Shown: positions 27,928-36,368, counted from the stretch's first letter. The stretch: 64,000 bases of DNA from Collinsella tanakaei (GCF_030373545.1 NZ_JAUDCO010000002.1:1-64000), one strand, 5' to 3'. Numbers and translations are program-made. Notes: generated by a model from the sequence alone, not told the origin.

Positions 27928-28641
27928 ATGAGTATCGGTAAGGCCTTCTCGGCGGTGTTGTTGCCCATGAACGAGCGCGAGGCGTCGCGCGAGAGACAGC
28001 TCGAGCACATCTCCCAAGCTGCCCGCGCGGCGCTGTGGTTCTGCCGTATCGGGGCGGTGGCATGTGCGGTGGGCATCTTCCTGCAGCTCGCTGCGTTTTC
28101 CGCTACGCTACCGGCCCGGATTCCCCAGATGCTCGGATGGGAGTGCGTCGGTATCGGCTTTTCAGACGAAAACGGTCTTTCCACCATCCGGTCGTATCTG
28201 GTAGAGGACCCGGATCGGATTTGGGGCGACGACGCCTCGGCTCGTTACGAACTTGCCGACGAGGCGGGCAACATCCACGCCGCACAGACGGCTGCGACGA
28301 TCGCGTCGCTCGCATTCGGCATCGGCATGTTCGCCGTCGGCGCGCGCTGCTTCAGACACATCGCACAGACAGGCAAACCGTTCGAGCGGGCGCGCACGCG
28401 TGAGATCTGCGTGCTCGGATGGGTTGCCGTGGCGGCATCGGTTGTCCCCAACCTCGTCGGGTTGGGCGTCGCGACGGCGGCATACAACCTGTTCTACGCC
28501 GCGAACGGTTTCGAATGGGGACCGTGGGAGCCGGGTGTCGTCAACTGGTGGATGCTCGTGCTCGGCATCTTCATCCTGCTGATTGCGCGCATCTTCGAGT
28601 ACGGCTGCATCCTGCAAGACCAGGACGACCGGCTGCTGTAG
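27928..28641 (+). CDS. DUF2975 family membrane protein
   Basis: A 237-residue protein with four hydrophobic segments (about residues 40-60, 125-148, 168-192 and 210-228), matching DUF2975 architecture. The start at 27928 follows CGGAGG. An XRE regulator follows ten bases after its stop, the standard DUF2975/XRE pairing in Gram-positive bacteria, where the membrane protein may sense a signal or sequester the regulator. The 250 bp upstream (27677-27927) are AT-rich and hold the promoter but no gene. Confidence 0.78.
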   Translation: MSIGKAFSAVLLPMNEREASRERQLEHISQAARAALWFCRIGAVACAVGIFLQLAAFSATLPARIPQMLGWECVGIGFSDENGLSTIRSYLVEDPDRIWGDDASARYELADEAGNIHAAQTAATIASLAFGIGMFAVGARCFRHIAQTGKPFERARTREICVLGWVAVAASVVPNLVGLGVATAAYNLFYAANGFEWGPWEPGVVNWWMLVLGIFILLIARIFEYGCILQDQDDRLL

Positions 28642-28650
28642 GATGGTCCC

Positions 28651-28890
28651 ATGATCGTGACGAGACTCGACCGCGTGCTCGCGGACAGAAAAGTGACCAG
28701 TAAGGAGCTGTCGGAACGCATCGGCATCTCGCAGGTGAACCTGTCGCGCTTAAAGACCGGCAAGATCAACGCCGTGCGCTTCTCGACGCTCGAGGCCATC
28801 TGCCAGGCGCTCGACTGCCAGCCCGGCGACCTGCTGGAGTACATCCCCGACGACGAGCTGTCGGCGCGCCTGGGGATGACGGAGGAATAG
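28651..28890 (+). CDS. XRE/Cro-CI family regulator (YozG-like)
   Basis: A 79-residue helix-turn-helix protein: SKELSERIGISQVNLSRLKTGK, then AICQALDCQPGDLLEYIPDDE. This is the YozG/HTH_26 subclass that accompanies DUF2975 proteins. It is co-transcribed with the membrane protein upstream, whose expression it probably controls. Confidence 0.9.
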   Translation: MIVTRLDRVLADRKVTSKELSERIGISQVNLSRLKTGKINAVRFSTLEAICQALDCQPGDLLEYIPDDELSARLGMTEE

Positions 28891-28910
28891 CGGCGGGTGT
28901 TCGGTCGACG

Positions 28911-29858
28911 CTACCCGTCATTCGATAGTATCGATTGCCAGTTTTCTGGAAATCCCATTGGCAGAAGGGATACGCCCGGACGCTGCTCGAATGCGTTCAA
29001 AAGGTCTTCGAACAGCATGCTCCATCTGTCTGGCCACGAGCGCTCGTATATCCGCTTGAGCACCAAGAGGGTCGGGAACTCCTTATCCCCATCGTATCCG
29101 GAATCCGCTTTAAGCAGATTAGCGCGTGTCGTTATGATGCGGTTGTAAAGTCTGCTGTGGTGGCCGCAGATGTTTCGGATATACGTCAGGTGTCTGAGCC
29201 AGCTTTTCAGCAAGAAGGGTTTGACCCTAAAGTCTTGAGCAATCAGCTTTGCAACGTTGCTATTGGCGGGGTTCAGATTTCCGTAGAGCTGTGAAACGGT
29301 ACCCATGCTCATGATTTCAACGGCAGCCCAGATCGGAAGGTCGCTGTATTTTTCGATGTTGTGGACAACGCAGGGAACACCATCTTTCAGCGCCCTGTTT
29401 CGTTCTCGCGCGAGTGATGCCATAGACCTTGCATGAGCTTGAGTGCTTCTGAAATACCGAGTGTTCTTATGGGCGATGGGACCGCATTCTCGTGACATGT
29501 GGTACGCGAATTGCGTTCTGGCTTTTATTTCTATAGGTGCTATTGCACGCCACATCTAATTGCGGAGATCGGCGTCAAGTTCATAGGTGTCCCAGATTTG
29601 CTCGAAAGTGACACCGGGTTTGAATCGGTTGTCTCCTTCGTAGGTAAGCCAGTAACCACGAAGTCGATAGTAATTCGATTCGGCGAGTCTTCTTATTGCG
29701 AGAGGCCTGTCATTGACGATAAGGCCTCGGCCAATCATAAGGTCAATTTGCTCTTCGAAGGAAAGGGGTGGCTTCATCGAGATAGAAAACGACCCCGCCC
29801 GGTTCGCTCCATATTCATGGGTCGCGTGCGGGGTACTGTCCTCATAGATAGTATGCAT
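28911..29858 (-). pseudogene. Abi_2 (AbiD/AbiF-like) abortive infection gene with in-frame amber stop
   Basis: One reverse-strand frame encodes an Abi_2 protein in two parts. The N-terminal part has SFEEQIDLMIGRG, YRLRGYW and DADLRN, then a TAG at 29556-29558. The frame continues at once with ATG and MWRAIAPIEIKARTQFAYH, NICGHHSRLYN and RIYERSW to 28911. No base is gained or lost, so a single nonsense change explains the break. The ATG directly after TAG might allow re-initiation, giving two polypeptides. The start at 29858 follows AAGGAG. Abi_2 proteins are phage-defence or RNA-targeting factors. Confidence 0.85.
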
Positions 29859-29919
29859 CCTGGCTCCTTCAAGCAATGCCGCTCACCGAATGTGCAATGT
29901 GTTGCCATTATCCATTGTT

Positions 29920-29940
29920 GATTATATATTCTATATAATC
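29920..29940. promoter_or_regulatory. Perfect 9-3-9 AT-rich palindrome upstream of Abi_2 gene
   Basis: GATTATATA, TTC, TATATAATC. It lies about 60 bp before the Abi_2 start, within its likely promoter. It could be an operator for an unknown regulator or simply an AT-rich promoter with dyad symmetry. Confidence 0.45.
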
Positions 29941-29980
29941 AAATTAATCAAGTTCGAAATAGATAATCGAATATGGGTAT

Positions 29981-30011
29981 GGGGTCCGGCTTCGCGTGAG
30001 AGCCGGACCCC
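29981..30011 (-). terminator. 11-bp hairpin downstream of the exonuclease gene
   Basis: GGGGTCCGGCT, a nine-base loop, then AGCCGGACCCC. It begins 26 bases after the exonuclease stop on the minus strand. There is no strong U-run, so termination efficiency is uncertain. Confidence 0.6.
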
Positions 30012-30036
30012 GTCAGAATGCATGCTGTTGCTGTGG

Positions 30037-31011
30037 CTAGGCTTTGAACATCGACTTCCTGTTGAACTCCGCCTGCACGGTGCGCAGCATGAGGTCGGTG
30101 TCCTCGAGGCCCAGATGGCGCTCGTCGGCGTCGGCGGCCAGCGTGCCGCGGCGGCGCGCCCAGTTCTCGAGCGAGGCCGGGGCGCTCTCACGCGGCAGGG
30201 TGCGGACCTCCTCGTCGATGGAGCGGCAGATCTGGCGCGTGTCGATGGGGATGATCTTACCCGCACGGCGCAGCTCGGCATAGCCGGGCAGGTGCATCAT
30301 GAACCAAGAGTCCTCGAAGGCGGCGTTGTGCGCCATGTAGGGGTACTTCTTCATGAGCTTGAGCAGCGTCTTGTGGAGCGCCGTGTTCTGACGGAACGGG
30401 ATCTTGCCGTCGATATCCGCCCACTCGATGTGGTGGATGTCGGCCAGCGGCACGCCGGCCTCGCGGTACATCTCGGGCAGACCGCAGTAGTGGGCCTCGG
30501 CGTCGTGCGGCGTGGCGTCGCTCGTCATCTCCATGATCTCCCAGCCCACGTTGATGATGTAGCCGCGCTCCGGCGCACGGCCGGTGGTCTCGATGTCGAT
30601 GCCCAGCACGCAGCCCTTGATGGGCTTGCGCACCCATTCGACGGCGTAGGCGTCGCGGTCGCCGCGGACGGCTCGCGCGATCACGTTGGCGCCGCGGCCC
30701 TGCAGCTTGCTGATGCCCGCGCAGGTGTCGGCGTCGGAAAGCGAGCGCGCGAGCAGGGGAGAGGACAGGTTGCGCAGGCGCGCCTCGCCGATCTGGTCGC
30801 ACAGCTCGCGGTTGCGGTCGGCGAGCTCCAGGATCACGTCGTAGGAGAAGTTGGGCTCGTCGTTTGTGCGCCATTCGTCGATGAGCGCCTTCATGGCCTC
30901 TTCGCCGCGCTGGCGCTCGGATTCCATGGCGTCGTAGTCACCGTAGATGAACATGGGGATAAAGGGCTGCATCGAGTATTCGAGTGCCTGATTGACGTTC
31001 ACGGTGGTCAC
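30037..31011 (-). CDS. DEDD-family 3'-5' exonuclease (DnaQ-like)
   Basis: A 324-residue protein. The exonuclease fold occupies the C-terminal two thirds: GIDIETTG (ExoI, DxE), HNAAFEDSWF (ExoII) and HLGLEDTDLM (ExoIII, HxxxxD), all present. About 130 residues precede this domain and do not match a family known to me. It should digest single-stranded DNA or RNA ends; a DNA polymerase partner is not indicated. It is divergent from the metal exporter. Confidence 0.85.
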   Translation of the reverse strand: MTTVNVNQALEYSMQPFIPMFIYGDYDAMESERQRGEEAMKALIDEWRTNDEPNFSYDVILELADRNRELCDQIGEARLRNLSSPLLARSLSDADTCAGISKLQGRGANVIARAVRGDRDAYAVEWVRKPIKGCVLGIDIETTGRAPERGYIINVGWEIMEMTSDATPHDAEAHYCGLPEMYREAGVPLADIHHIEWADIDGKIPFRQNTALHKTLLKLMKKYPYMAHNAAFEDSWFMMHLPGYAELRRAGKIIPIDTRQICRSIDEEVRTLPRESAPASLENWARRRGTLAADADERHLGLEDTDLMLRTVQAEFNRKSMFKA

Positions 31012-31022
31012 CTCTCGTGTTC

Positions 31023-31042
31023 ATATGAATAGTTCGACATAT
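31023..31042. promoter_or_regulatory. Possible third ArsR-type site upstream of the metal exporter
   Basis: ATATGAATAGTTCGACATAT has the same 20-bp spacing and outer half-sites (ATATGA and CATAT) as the two operators at 26202-26258. It lies in the promoter region between the exonuclease and the 10-TM exporter. The inner bases match less well, so the call is tentative. Confidence 0.4.
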
Positions 31043-31152
31043 GTAACTTGCGTAGATACAATACCTCACTTCGGCTTGCGCCGCGCGTGGGCGCGAAAAG
31101 GGTATTACCCTTATCTGCCGGAAAACGATTATACGAAAGGGAGCGCCGCTCC

Positions 31153-32184
31153 ATGGAACTTCTGCTTCACGTGCTCGAGCACGCCTTCGAGGACACGTTG
31201 CCGCTCGTGCCGTTTCTGCTCGTCACCTACCTTGTACTCGAGGCGCTCGAGCATGCGGCGGGCGAGCGCGTCAACGCCGCCGTGCGCCGGGCGGGTGCGG
31301 CGGGGCCGGTGATCGGCGCCGTGCTCGGTATCGTCCCACAGTGCGGGTTCTCCGCGATGGGCGCCACGCTGTACGCTGGTCGTGTCATCACGCTCGGCAC
31401 GCTCGTCGCGGTGTTTTTGTCCACGTCCGACGAGATGCTGCCGCTGCTGGTCGCCGAGCGCATGGCCGCCGATCAACTTGCGTTCGTGCTGCTCGTCAAG
31501 GCCGCGATCGCCGCGGTGACGGGCCTGGCGATCGATGCCGTGCTGCGTGCGCTGCGTCGGAACGCGCGCGCTCACGAGGCACTTCGACGGATTGCCCGCG
31601 GCGGCGCGGAGGGTGACCTTATCGAGGAGATGGCAGCTGCCGGCGAAGGCGCCGAGCGCATCCATCGGCTGTGCGAGCAGGACCATTGCGGTTGCGATGA
31701 CGACCACGGGTCGGAGTCGGGTCACGGTCACGACCATGGGCATGACCACGGCCATGGGCACGATCATGCCCATGGGCACGATCATGCCCATGGGAGCGGT
31801 GCGCTGTCCTCGATCGTGAGAAGTGCCGTTTCGCACACCGTGCAGGTGACGGTGTTCATCTTCCTGATCACGGCGGCGCTCATCGCCGTGCTCGAGACGG
31901 TGGGGGAGGGCGCGCTGGCGTCGTTCGTCGCCGGCAATCAGGCGCTCGCGGTGTTCGCCTCCGCGCTTGTGGGGTTGGTGCCCAATTGCGCGGCGAGTGT
32001 GGTCATCACCCAGCTCTATCTGGAGGGCGTGCTCGGGTTCGGGCCGCTCATGGCCGGTACGCTCGTATCGGCTGGCGTCGGCTTCCTCGTGCTGTTCCGC
32101 ACGAACCGCAATGCGCGTGAGAACGCCATCATCCTTGTGCTGCTCTATGTGATCGCTGTGGTCTGGGGATTCATCCTCGGCTGA
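31153..32184 (+). CDS. 10-TM putative heavy-metal exporter (ArsP_2-like) with His-rich loop
   Basis: A 343-residue membrane protein. Two related membrane halves carry PQCGFSAMGATLYAG and PNCAASVVITQLYLEG, the duplicated motif of the ArsP_2 (putative 10TM heavy-metal or manganese exporter) family. They are joined by a cytoplasmic loop rich in His/Asp (HGHDHGHDHGHGHDHAHG, about residues 190-220), a likely metal-binding segment. The start at 31153 follows AAAGGGAG. It ends 12 bp before an IS256-family insertion. The divergent promoter region contains a possible ArsR site, fitting a metal-stress role. Confidence 0.8.
   Translation: MELLLHVLEHAFEDTLPLVPFLLVTYLVLEALEHAAGERVNAAVRRAGAAGPVIGAVLGIVPQCGFSAMGATLYAGRVITLGTLVAVFLSTSDEMLPLLVAERMAADQLAFVLLVKAAIAAVTGLAIDAVLRALRRNARAHEALRRIARGGAEGDLIEEMAAAGEGAERIHRLCEQDHCGCDDDHGSESGHGHDHGHDHGHGHDHAHGHDHAHGSGALSSIVRSAVSHTVQVTVFIFLITAALIAVLETVGEGALASFVAGNQALAVFASALVGLVPNCAASVVITQLYLEGVLGFGPLMAGTLVSAGVGFLVLFRTNRNARENAIILVLLYVIAVVWGFILG
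31753..31788 (+). repeat. Tandem 18-bp repeat coding HGHDHA twice
   Basis: CATGGGCACGATCATGCC is repeated exactly at 31753-31770 and 31771-31788 within the exporter's His-rich loop. It is in frame, so slippage would change the number of His residues without breaking the gene. Confidence 0.85.
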
Positions 32185-32196
32185 CGGTCGGGAGAC

Positions 32197-33537
32197 GGCA
32201 ACGTACAATTTCTTGCGCACTTTGACAGCGGAATAGCGTCCAGGTAAGAAAGGAGGGCACGGCCCGCCCCGGTATGATTCGAGTTGCCTAGACAAGAAGC
32301 ATATTGGAGGCAGGCCATGCCCGATTCCATTGTATCTTTGAACGAGGGGTCGCTGAGGGCCGACCTGCGCGAGCTCGTCAGGAGGACCGTCGAGGAGATG
32401 CTCAACGGCCTCCTGGACGAGGAGGCCGACGACCTGGTCGGCGCGGAGCGCTACGAGCGGACGGCTGATCGCGAGGCGTGCCGCGCCGGCCATTACGAGC
32501 GCAAGCTCACGACGACGTCCGGCGAGGTCACGATCCGCATGCCAAAGCTCAAGGGGATGCGCTTCACCACGGCGGTCATCGAGCGTTACCGGCGCCGGGA
32601 GGCCAGCGTCGAGGAGGCCATGATAGAGATGTGCCTCGCCGGCGTCTCGACGCGCGGGATTGAGGGCGTGGGCGAGATCCTGTGGGGGTCGTCGGTGTCC
32701 GCGGCGACCGTCTCTAACCTCAACGAGAGGGCGTTCGAGGCCGTGGAGGCGTGGGGGAACGGGCCCCTCGAGCGGGCGTGCCCCTACGTCTACGTTGACG
32801 GGATCTACCTCAAGCGCAGCTGGGGAGGCTCCTACGAGAACGTGGCCGCGATGGTGGCGATAGGTGTCGACGACGACGGCTACCGCGAGGTCATAGGCGC
32901 GGCCGAGGGCTTCACGGAGTCCTCGGAGTGCTGGCGGGAGCTCCTCTCCTGGCTAAGGTCGCGCGGCCCGCGCGGGGTCCGCATGTTCACGGGCGACAAG
33001 GCCGCCGGCATGGTGGGGTCGATCGCCGAGGTCTTCCCGGAGGCCGCCCACCAGCGCCGCACGGTCCACTTCTACAGAAACGTTCTGGCGAGGGTGCCGA
33101 AGACCAGGCGCCCGAGGGTCGCCGCCATGCTGAAGGCGATCCACGCGATGGAGTCGCGCGAGGCCGCCGAGGCCAAGGCCCTCGAGGTTGCATCCGAACT
33201 CGAGAAGTCCAAGCTCAGGGAGGCCGCCATGGTCGTCAGGGACGGCTACGCCGAGACGCTGGCGTACACCAGGTTCCCCCGCGAGCGCTGGCGGAGGATC
33301 AGGACCAACAACGCCATCGAGCGCCTCAACCGCGAGATTCGCAGACGCACGCGCGTGGTCGGCACCTTCCCCGACGGCAGGTCGGCCCTCATGCTCGTGA
33401 CCGCGAGGCTCAAGTACGTTGCGGAGAGCTCCTGGGGCTCCCGGCGCTACCTGGGCGTGACCCTGCTGGATGAGTAGCCGTACCGGAAGGCGGGTCAGTT
33501 AGGCTGTCGGAAAGTGCGCAAGAATCTTGACGGTACC
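32197..33537 (+). mobile_element. IS256-family insertion sequence, complete
   Basis: A 1341-bp element. The inverted ends are imperfect, 32197-32228 and 33503-33537, sharing TTCTTGCGCACTTT near each tip. An 8-bp direct repeat borders them, and one intact transposase gene fills the interior. It is inserted in the convergent gap between the metal exporter and the YaiI-like gene, interrupting neither. Intact ends and reading frame suggest a recent and possibly active copy. Confidence 0.9.
32317..33477 (+). CDS. IS256-family (mutator-type) transposase
   Basis: A 386-residue DDE transposase. Sections typical of the family are RAGHYERKLTTTSGEV, PKLKG, the catalytic YVYVDGIYLKR (first Asp), FTGDKAAGM (second Asp) and RTNNAIERLNREIRRRTRVVG containing the final Glu. 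The start ATG at 32317 follows GGAGG. Full length suggests it is functional. Confidence 0.95.
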   Translation: MPDSIVSLNEGSLRADLRELVRRTVEEMLNGLLDEEADDLVGAERYERTADREACRAGHYERKLTTTSGEVTIRMPKLKGMRFTTAVIERYRRREASVEEAMIEMCLAGVSTRGIEGVGEILWGSSVSAATVSNLNERAFEAVEAWGNGPLERACPYVYVDGIYLKRSWGGSYENVAAMVAIGVDDDGYREVIGAAEGFTESSECWRELLSWLRSRGPRGVRMFTGDKAAGMVGSIAEVFPEAAHQRRTVHFYRNVLARVPKTRRPRVAAMLKAIHAMESREAAEAKALEVASELEKSKLREAAMVVRDGYAETLAYTRFPRERWRRIRTNNAIERLNREIRRRTRVVGTFPDGRSALMLVTARLKYVAESSWGSRRYLGVTLLDE

Positions 33538-33559
33538 CGGGAGACGCGGCGGATGCTCG

Positions 33560-34072
33560 CTATCGCCGTGCCCGTCGAAGCAGTTCGGTGAGGTTGCGGG
33601 AAAAACGTTCGCGGTCCTCGTCGGTGAAGGCCGCGGGTCCGCTTGTGCGCCCGCCGGCGCGCCGGACCTTCTTTTCCTCGTGGCGTATGAACAGATCCAT
33701 GTCGATCGTCGCGCGCGAGTAGATGTGGCCGCGCACACCGATGGCCGCCGCTCCGCGTCCGAGCACCATGCTGGCAAGACCGATATCCTGCGTGACCACG
33801 ACGTCGTCGGGCTGCAGGCGCTCGACGATGGCGAAGTCGGCGCTGTCGGCACCGATGGACACGTCAAGCACCTCGACCCAAAACCCCGGATGGGCGGCGT
33901 CGCGTCCGCGGGCATGCTCGGCATCGCGCGGATCGCTGCGGCGGATGTGCCGTGCGAGGTTCTGCGTGGTGTTGCCGACGATGACGACGGGCACGCGCGC
34001 CTGCCGCGCACAGGCGAGCGCCTCGCGCGTGACGGGGCACGCGTCGGCATCGATGTACAGGGTGCGGGTCAT
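33560..34072 (-). CDS. YaiI/YqxD family protein (UPF0178)
   Basis: A 170-residue protein with the family pattern LYIDADACPV at the start, then VVTQDIGLA, RGHIYSRATIDMDLFIRH and a C-terminal GGRTSGPAAFT. The acidic residues resemble a PIN-like metal site, but no activity is established. The start at 34072 has only a weak ribosome site. The XRE-LURP gene ends 76 bp upstream on the same strand. Confidence 0.9.
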   Translation of the reverse strand: MTRTLYIDADACPVTREALACARQARVPVVIVGNTTQNLARHIRRSDPRDAEHARGRDAAHPGFWVEVLDVSIGADSADFAIVERLQPDDVVVTQDIGLASMVLGRGAAAIGVRGHIYSRATIDMDLFIRHEEKKVRRAGGRTSGPAAFTDEDRERFSRNLTELLRRARR

Positions 34073-34148
34073 TCGGAGTCTTTCTGTTGCGTTCGGTGTC
34101 CCAACCATTGTAAAGGGGCTGGGGGCAACTTGGGCCATCGGCGCGGCA

Positions 34149-34961
34149 TCACGTATCGCGCACGAGGTTGCGGTCGTAATCTCGCATGAGCAGGATCGCG
34201 AGGGCGACACCGAGCGCGAGAGGCCGGGCTCCCTCGTCGACGACCTCGAGCGAGAAGGCGAGGTGTCGTCCTGCGGGTACCGCGCAAACGTGCACGAGCG
34301 GCTCGTCGTTTCGCATCACGCTGAATTCAGGACCCAGCACGTTGCCTTCAAAGGAGAGACCCTCGCCTTCAAGGCGGTAGACCGTCGCGATGCCGTCGGC
34401 AACCTTGAGGTCGCGCTTGAGCTGCACGCGCCCGAAGCCCTCCATGCGCACGTCGTAGTACGGATAGAACAGCGCCCGTCCGCGCCGGATCGTCCCGATC
34501 GGGCGCCCACCTTCCTCCACGCGATAGCCCGCCGCGTTGAACCAAGCCCAACGGCGAATCAGGCGGATCGAGTCGGTCGCACCGGGCGGCGCGGTGACAT
34601 CGATGGCGGGATAGCTTTCCAAGACCGGATTGTCCGCAGGGGACGGCATGTCGATGCGCCATGTCGGCGTGTCATCGCTGGCGCCCTGTTCGACGTGTGC
34701 CTCTGTGCCGCCTACGAGCAGCAGGTGATTCCGGTCGCGTTCCAGAGCGCGGGCCATGACGTCGGAATCTTCGCGGACCATCCTATCGATCGAGATGCCA
34801 AACAGCGCGCTCATGAGGACGAAGCTTTCGATGTCCGGGGCCGTGGTGCCGCATTCCCAGTTTGAGATCGTGTTGCGCGACACCCAGAGCGCTCGGGCGA
34901 GTTCCGCCTGCGACATTCCGCATGCCTCGCGGCAGGTACGGATCCGCTCGCCGATGTTCAT
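34149..34961 (-). CDS. XRE regulator fused to a LURP-one-like domain
   Basis: A 270-residue protein. Residues 1-65 form a XRE helix-turn-helix (MSQAELARALWVSRNTISNWE). Residues about 120-262 resemble the LURP-one/tubby-like fold: WFNAAGYRVEEGGRPIGTI, ALFYPYYDVRMEGFGRVQL, then EGNVLGPEFSV and a final hydrophobic LALGVALAILLM helix. LURP-one proteins in bacteria may bind membranes or lipids, so this could be a membrane-linked regulator. The second-domain match rests on pattern and order, not on a search. The divergent neighbour is the hydroxyproline activase gene. Confidence 0.72.
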   Translation of the reverse strand: MNIGERIRTCREACGMSQAELARALWVSRNTISNWECGTTAPDIESFVLMSALFGISIDRMVREDSDVMARALERDRNHLLLVGGTEAHVEQGASDDTPTWRIDMPSPADNPVLESYPAIDVTAPPGATDSIRLIRRWAWFNAAGYRVEEGGRPIGTIRRGRALFYPYYDVRMEGFGRVQLKRDLKVADGIATVYRLEGEGLSFEGNVLGPEFSVMRNDEPLVHVCAVPAGRHLAFSLEVVDEGARPLALGVALAILLMRDYDRNLVRDT

Positions 34962-35197
34962 GGCAGCCTCCTTGTCTCAACAGGTCCCCAACGGTCTCGG
35001 GCAGTTCGGGATACGTGCAGTATGCCCCGTATCGCCTGTTCGCACGACCAAGAGCCTGCCCAAAGTCTTTGGCAAGCCCCGAATATGCCCCTGAGGAGGA
35101 CTGCCCGGCGTCCTATGGTGCGATCACGGGCCACTATCGCATGGCGCCACATGAGAGGGGGCAAATCGCGCTTCGGGCGGTAGCATCAGGTCTGTAC

Positions 35198-35329
35198 GTC
35201 GCGAAGTGTGCGCTTCGTTTTGGAAACCTTTTGTATACAACTGCAGTAGCAATTAAGCTACCTGCTGATTTACTGTCACACGAATGCCCTGTACCCGCTG
35301 ACTCGAAAATGAAGCACACACTTCGCGAA
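35198..35329 (+). repeat. 132-bp element with 19-bp terminal inverted repeats, copy 2
   Basis: The left arm (35198-35216) and right arm (35311-35329) pair at 17 of 19 positions. It has the same orientation, exact length, GAAACC-TTTTGTATAC box and GCAG/CTGC hairpin around GCAATT as copy 1 at 8373-8504. Base changes in the arms and internal stem keep pairing (GAG versus GTG with matching complement), which supports structure. It lies about 115 bp before the hydroxyproline activase gene, in a 483-bp divergent gap that otherwise holds only a short TGGGCTGTCCCA palindrome at 35344. Confidence 0.65.
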
Positions 35330-35444
35330 CCTGGCGCAATGAATGGGCTGTCCCAATAGGGTTCAAGGGCGAATCGGGGCATCACGAGCCTGAAGACTTC
35401 TGCGAAAATGGTGTCCGTCCTGCTCCCATACGAAGGAGACGGTG

Positions 35445-36365
35445 ATGGCCTCGCGCCCCCTCATCTTCAACATTCAGCGGTTCTCGACCCACGACGGGCC
35501 GGGCATCCGCACGACGGTGTTTTTCAAAGGATGCCCCCTGCGCTGCGCGTGGTGCCACAACCCCGAGTCGCAGTCGTTTGCTCCGCAGCTCATGGTCGAT
35601 GAGGACCGCTGCGTATCGTGCAGCATGTGCCTCGCCGCCTGTTCACAGGCCGCCATCGCGCGTGATGCCGCCGGGCGTGTCCGAACGGACCGCGCGCGCT
35701 GTATCGCCTGCGGGGCGTGCGTCGACTTCTGTCCCGAGGATGTCCGCGAGCTCGCCGGCTCTCCGGCGCCGTCGGCCGCGGAGCTCGCCGAGCGCTTGCT
35801 TGCCGATCGAATGTTCTTCGAGCGCTCTGGCGGCGGGGTCACGCTGTCGGGCGGGGAGTGCCTGGTGCAGGATATCGACTACCTAGAGGGGCTCTGCCGC
35901 ACCCTCCATGACGAGGGCGTGCACGTCGCTATCGACACTTGCGGGTTCGCACCGCGCGGGCATATCGAGCGGCTGCTGCCGTATGCGGACCTGTGGCTCT
36001 ACGATCTCAAGGTGCTTGACGACGAGGTCCACCGACGCGTCACCGGCGTCTCGAACGAGCCCATCCTGGATAATCTGGCGTTTCTGGCGCGATCGGGCGC
36101 GGTCGTCGAGATCCGTGTGCCCGTGGTGCACCCCGTCAACGACAGCGAGGAGGCCATGCGCGCGCTTGCCGCCTGCGTTACCGAACGGGTTGGGGCTCCG
36201 CGCGTGAGCTTGCTGCCGTATCATACAACGGGTACGGGAAAGTATCGGCGGCTCGGCATCGAGCCCGGTCAGGAGGCGTTTTGCGCTCCGTCCGCAGAGC
36301 AGATGGATCGGTTGGTCCACATGCTTGTCGAACAGGGCTTAACCGATGTGGGGCTGGGAGGCTAG
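35445..36365 (+). CDS. Glycyl-radical enzyme activating protein (radical SAM)
   Basis: A 306-residue activase. The radical-SAM cluster is GCPLRCAWCHNPE (CxxxCxxC, about residues 29-40). Two further ferredoxin-type clusters follow (CVSCSMCLAAC and CIACGACVDFC), then the SAM site LSGGECL. It installs the glycyl radical on the enzyme encoded three bases downstream. The ATG at 35445 follows GAAGGAG; an in-frame GTG lies one codon earlier. The two extra clusters are the norm for activases of dehydratase-type glycyl-radical enzymes. Confidence 0.92.
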   Translation: MASRPLIFNIQRFSTHDGPGIRTTVFFKGCPLRCAWCHNPESQSFAPQLMVDEDRCVSCSMCLAACSQAAIARDAAGRVRTDRARCIACGACVDFCPEDVRELAGSPAPSAAELAERLLADRMFFERSGGGVTLSGGECLVQDIDYLEGLCRTLHDEGVHVAIDTCGFAPRGHIERLLPYADLWLYDLKVLDDEVHRRVTGVSNEPILDNLAFLARSGAVVEIRVPVVHPVNDSEEAMRALAACVTERVGAPRVSLLPYHTTGTGKYRRLGIEPGQEAFCAPSAEQMDRLVHMLVEQGLTDVGLGG

Positions 36366-36368
36366 ACG

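Larger units (their letters stand above)
32189..33545. repeat. 8-bp target site duplication flanking the IS
   Basis: CGGGAGAC at 32189-32196 is repeated at 33538-33545, directly outside the terminal inverted repeats. The length agrees with the 8-9 bp duplications made by IS256-family transposases and shows a clean insertion. Confidence 0.85.
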
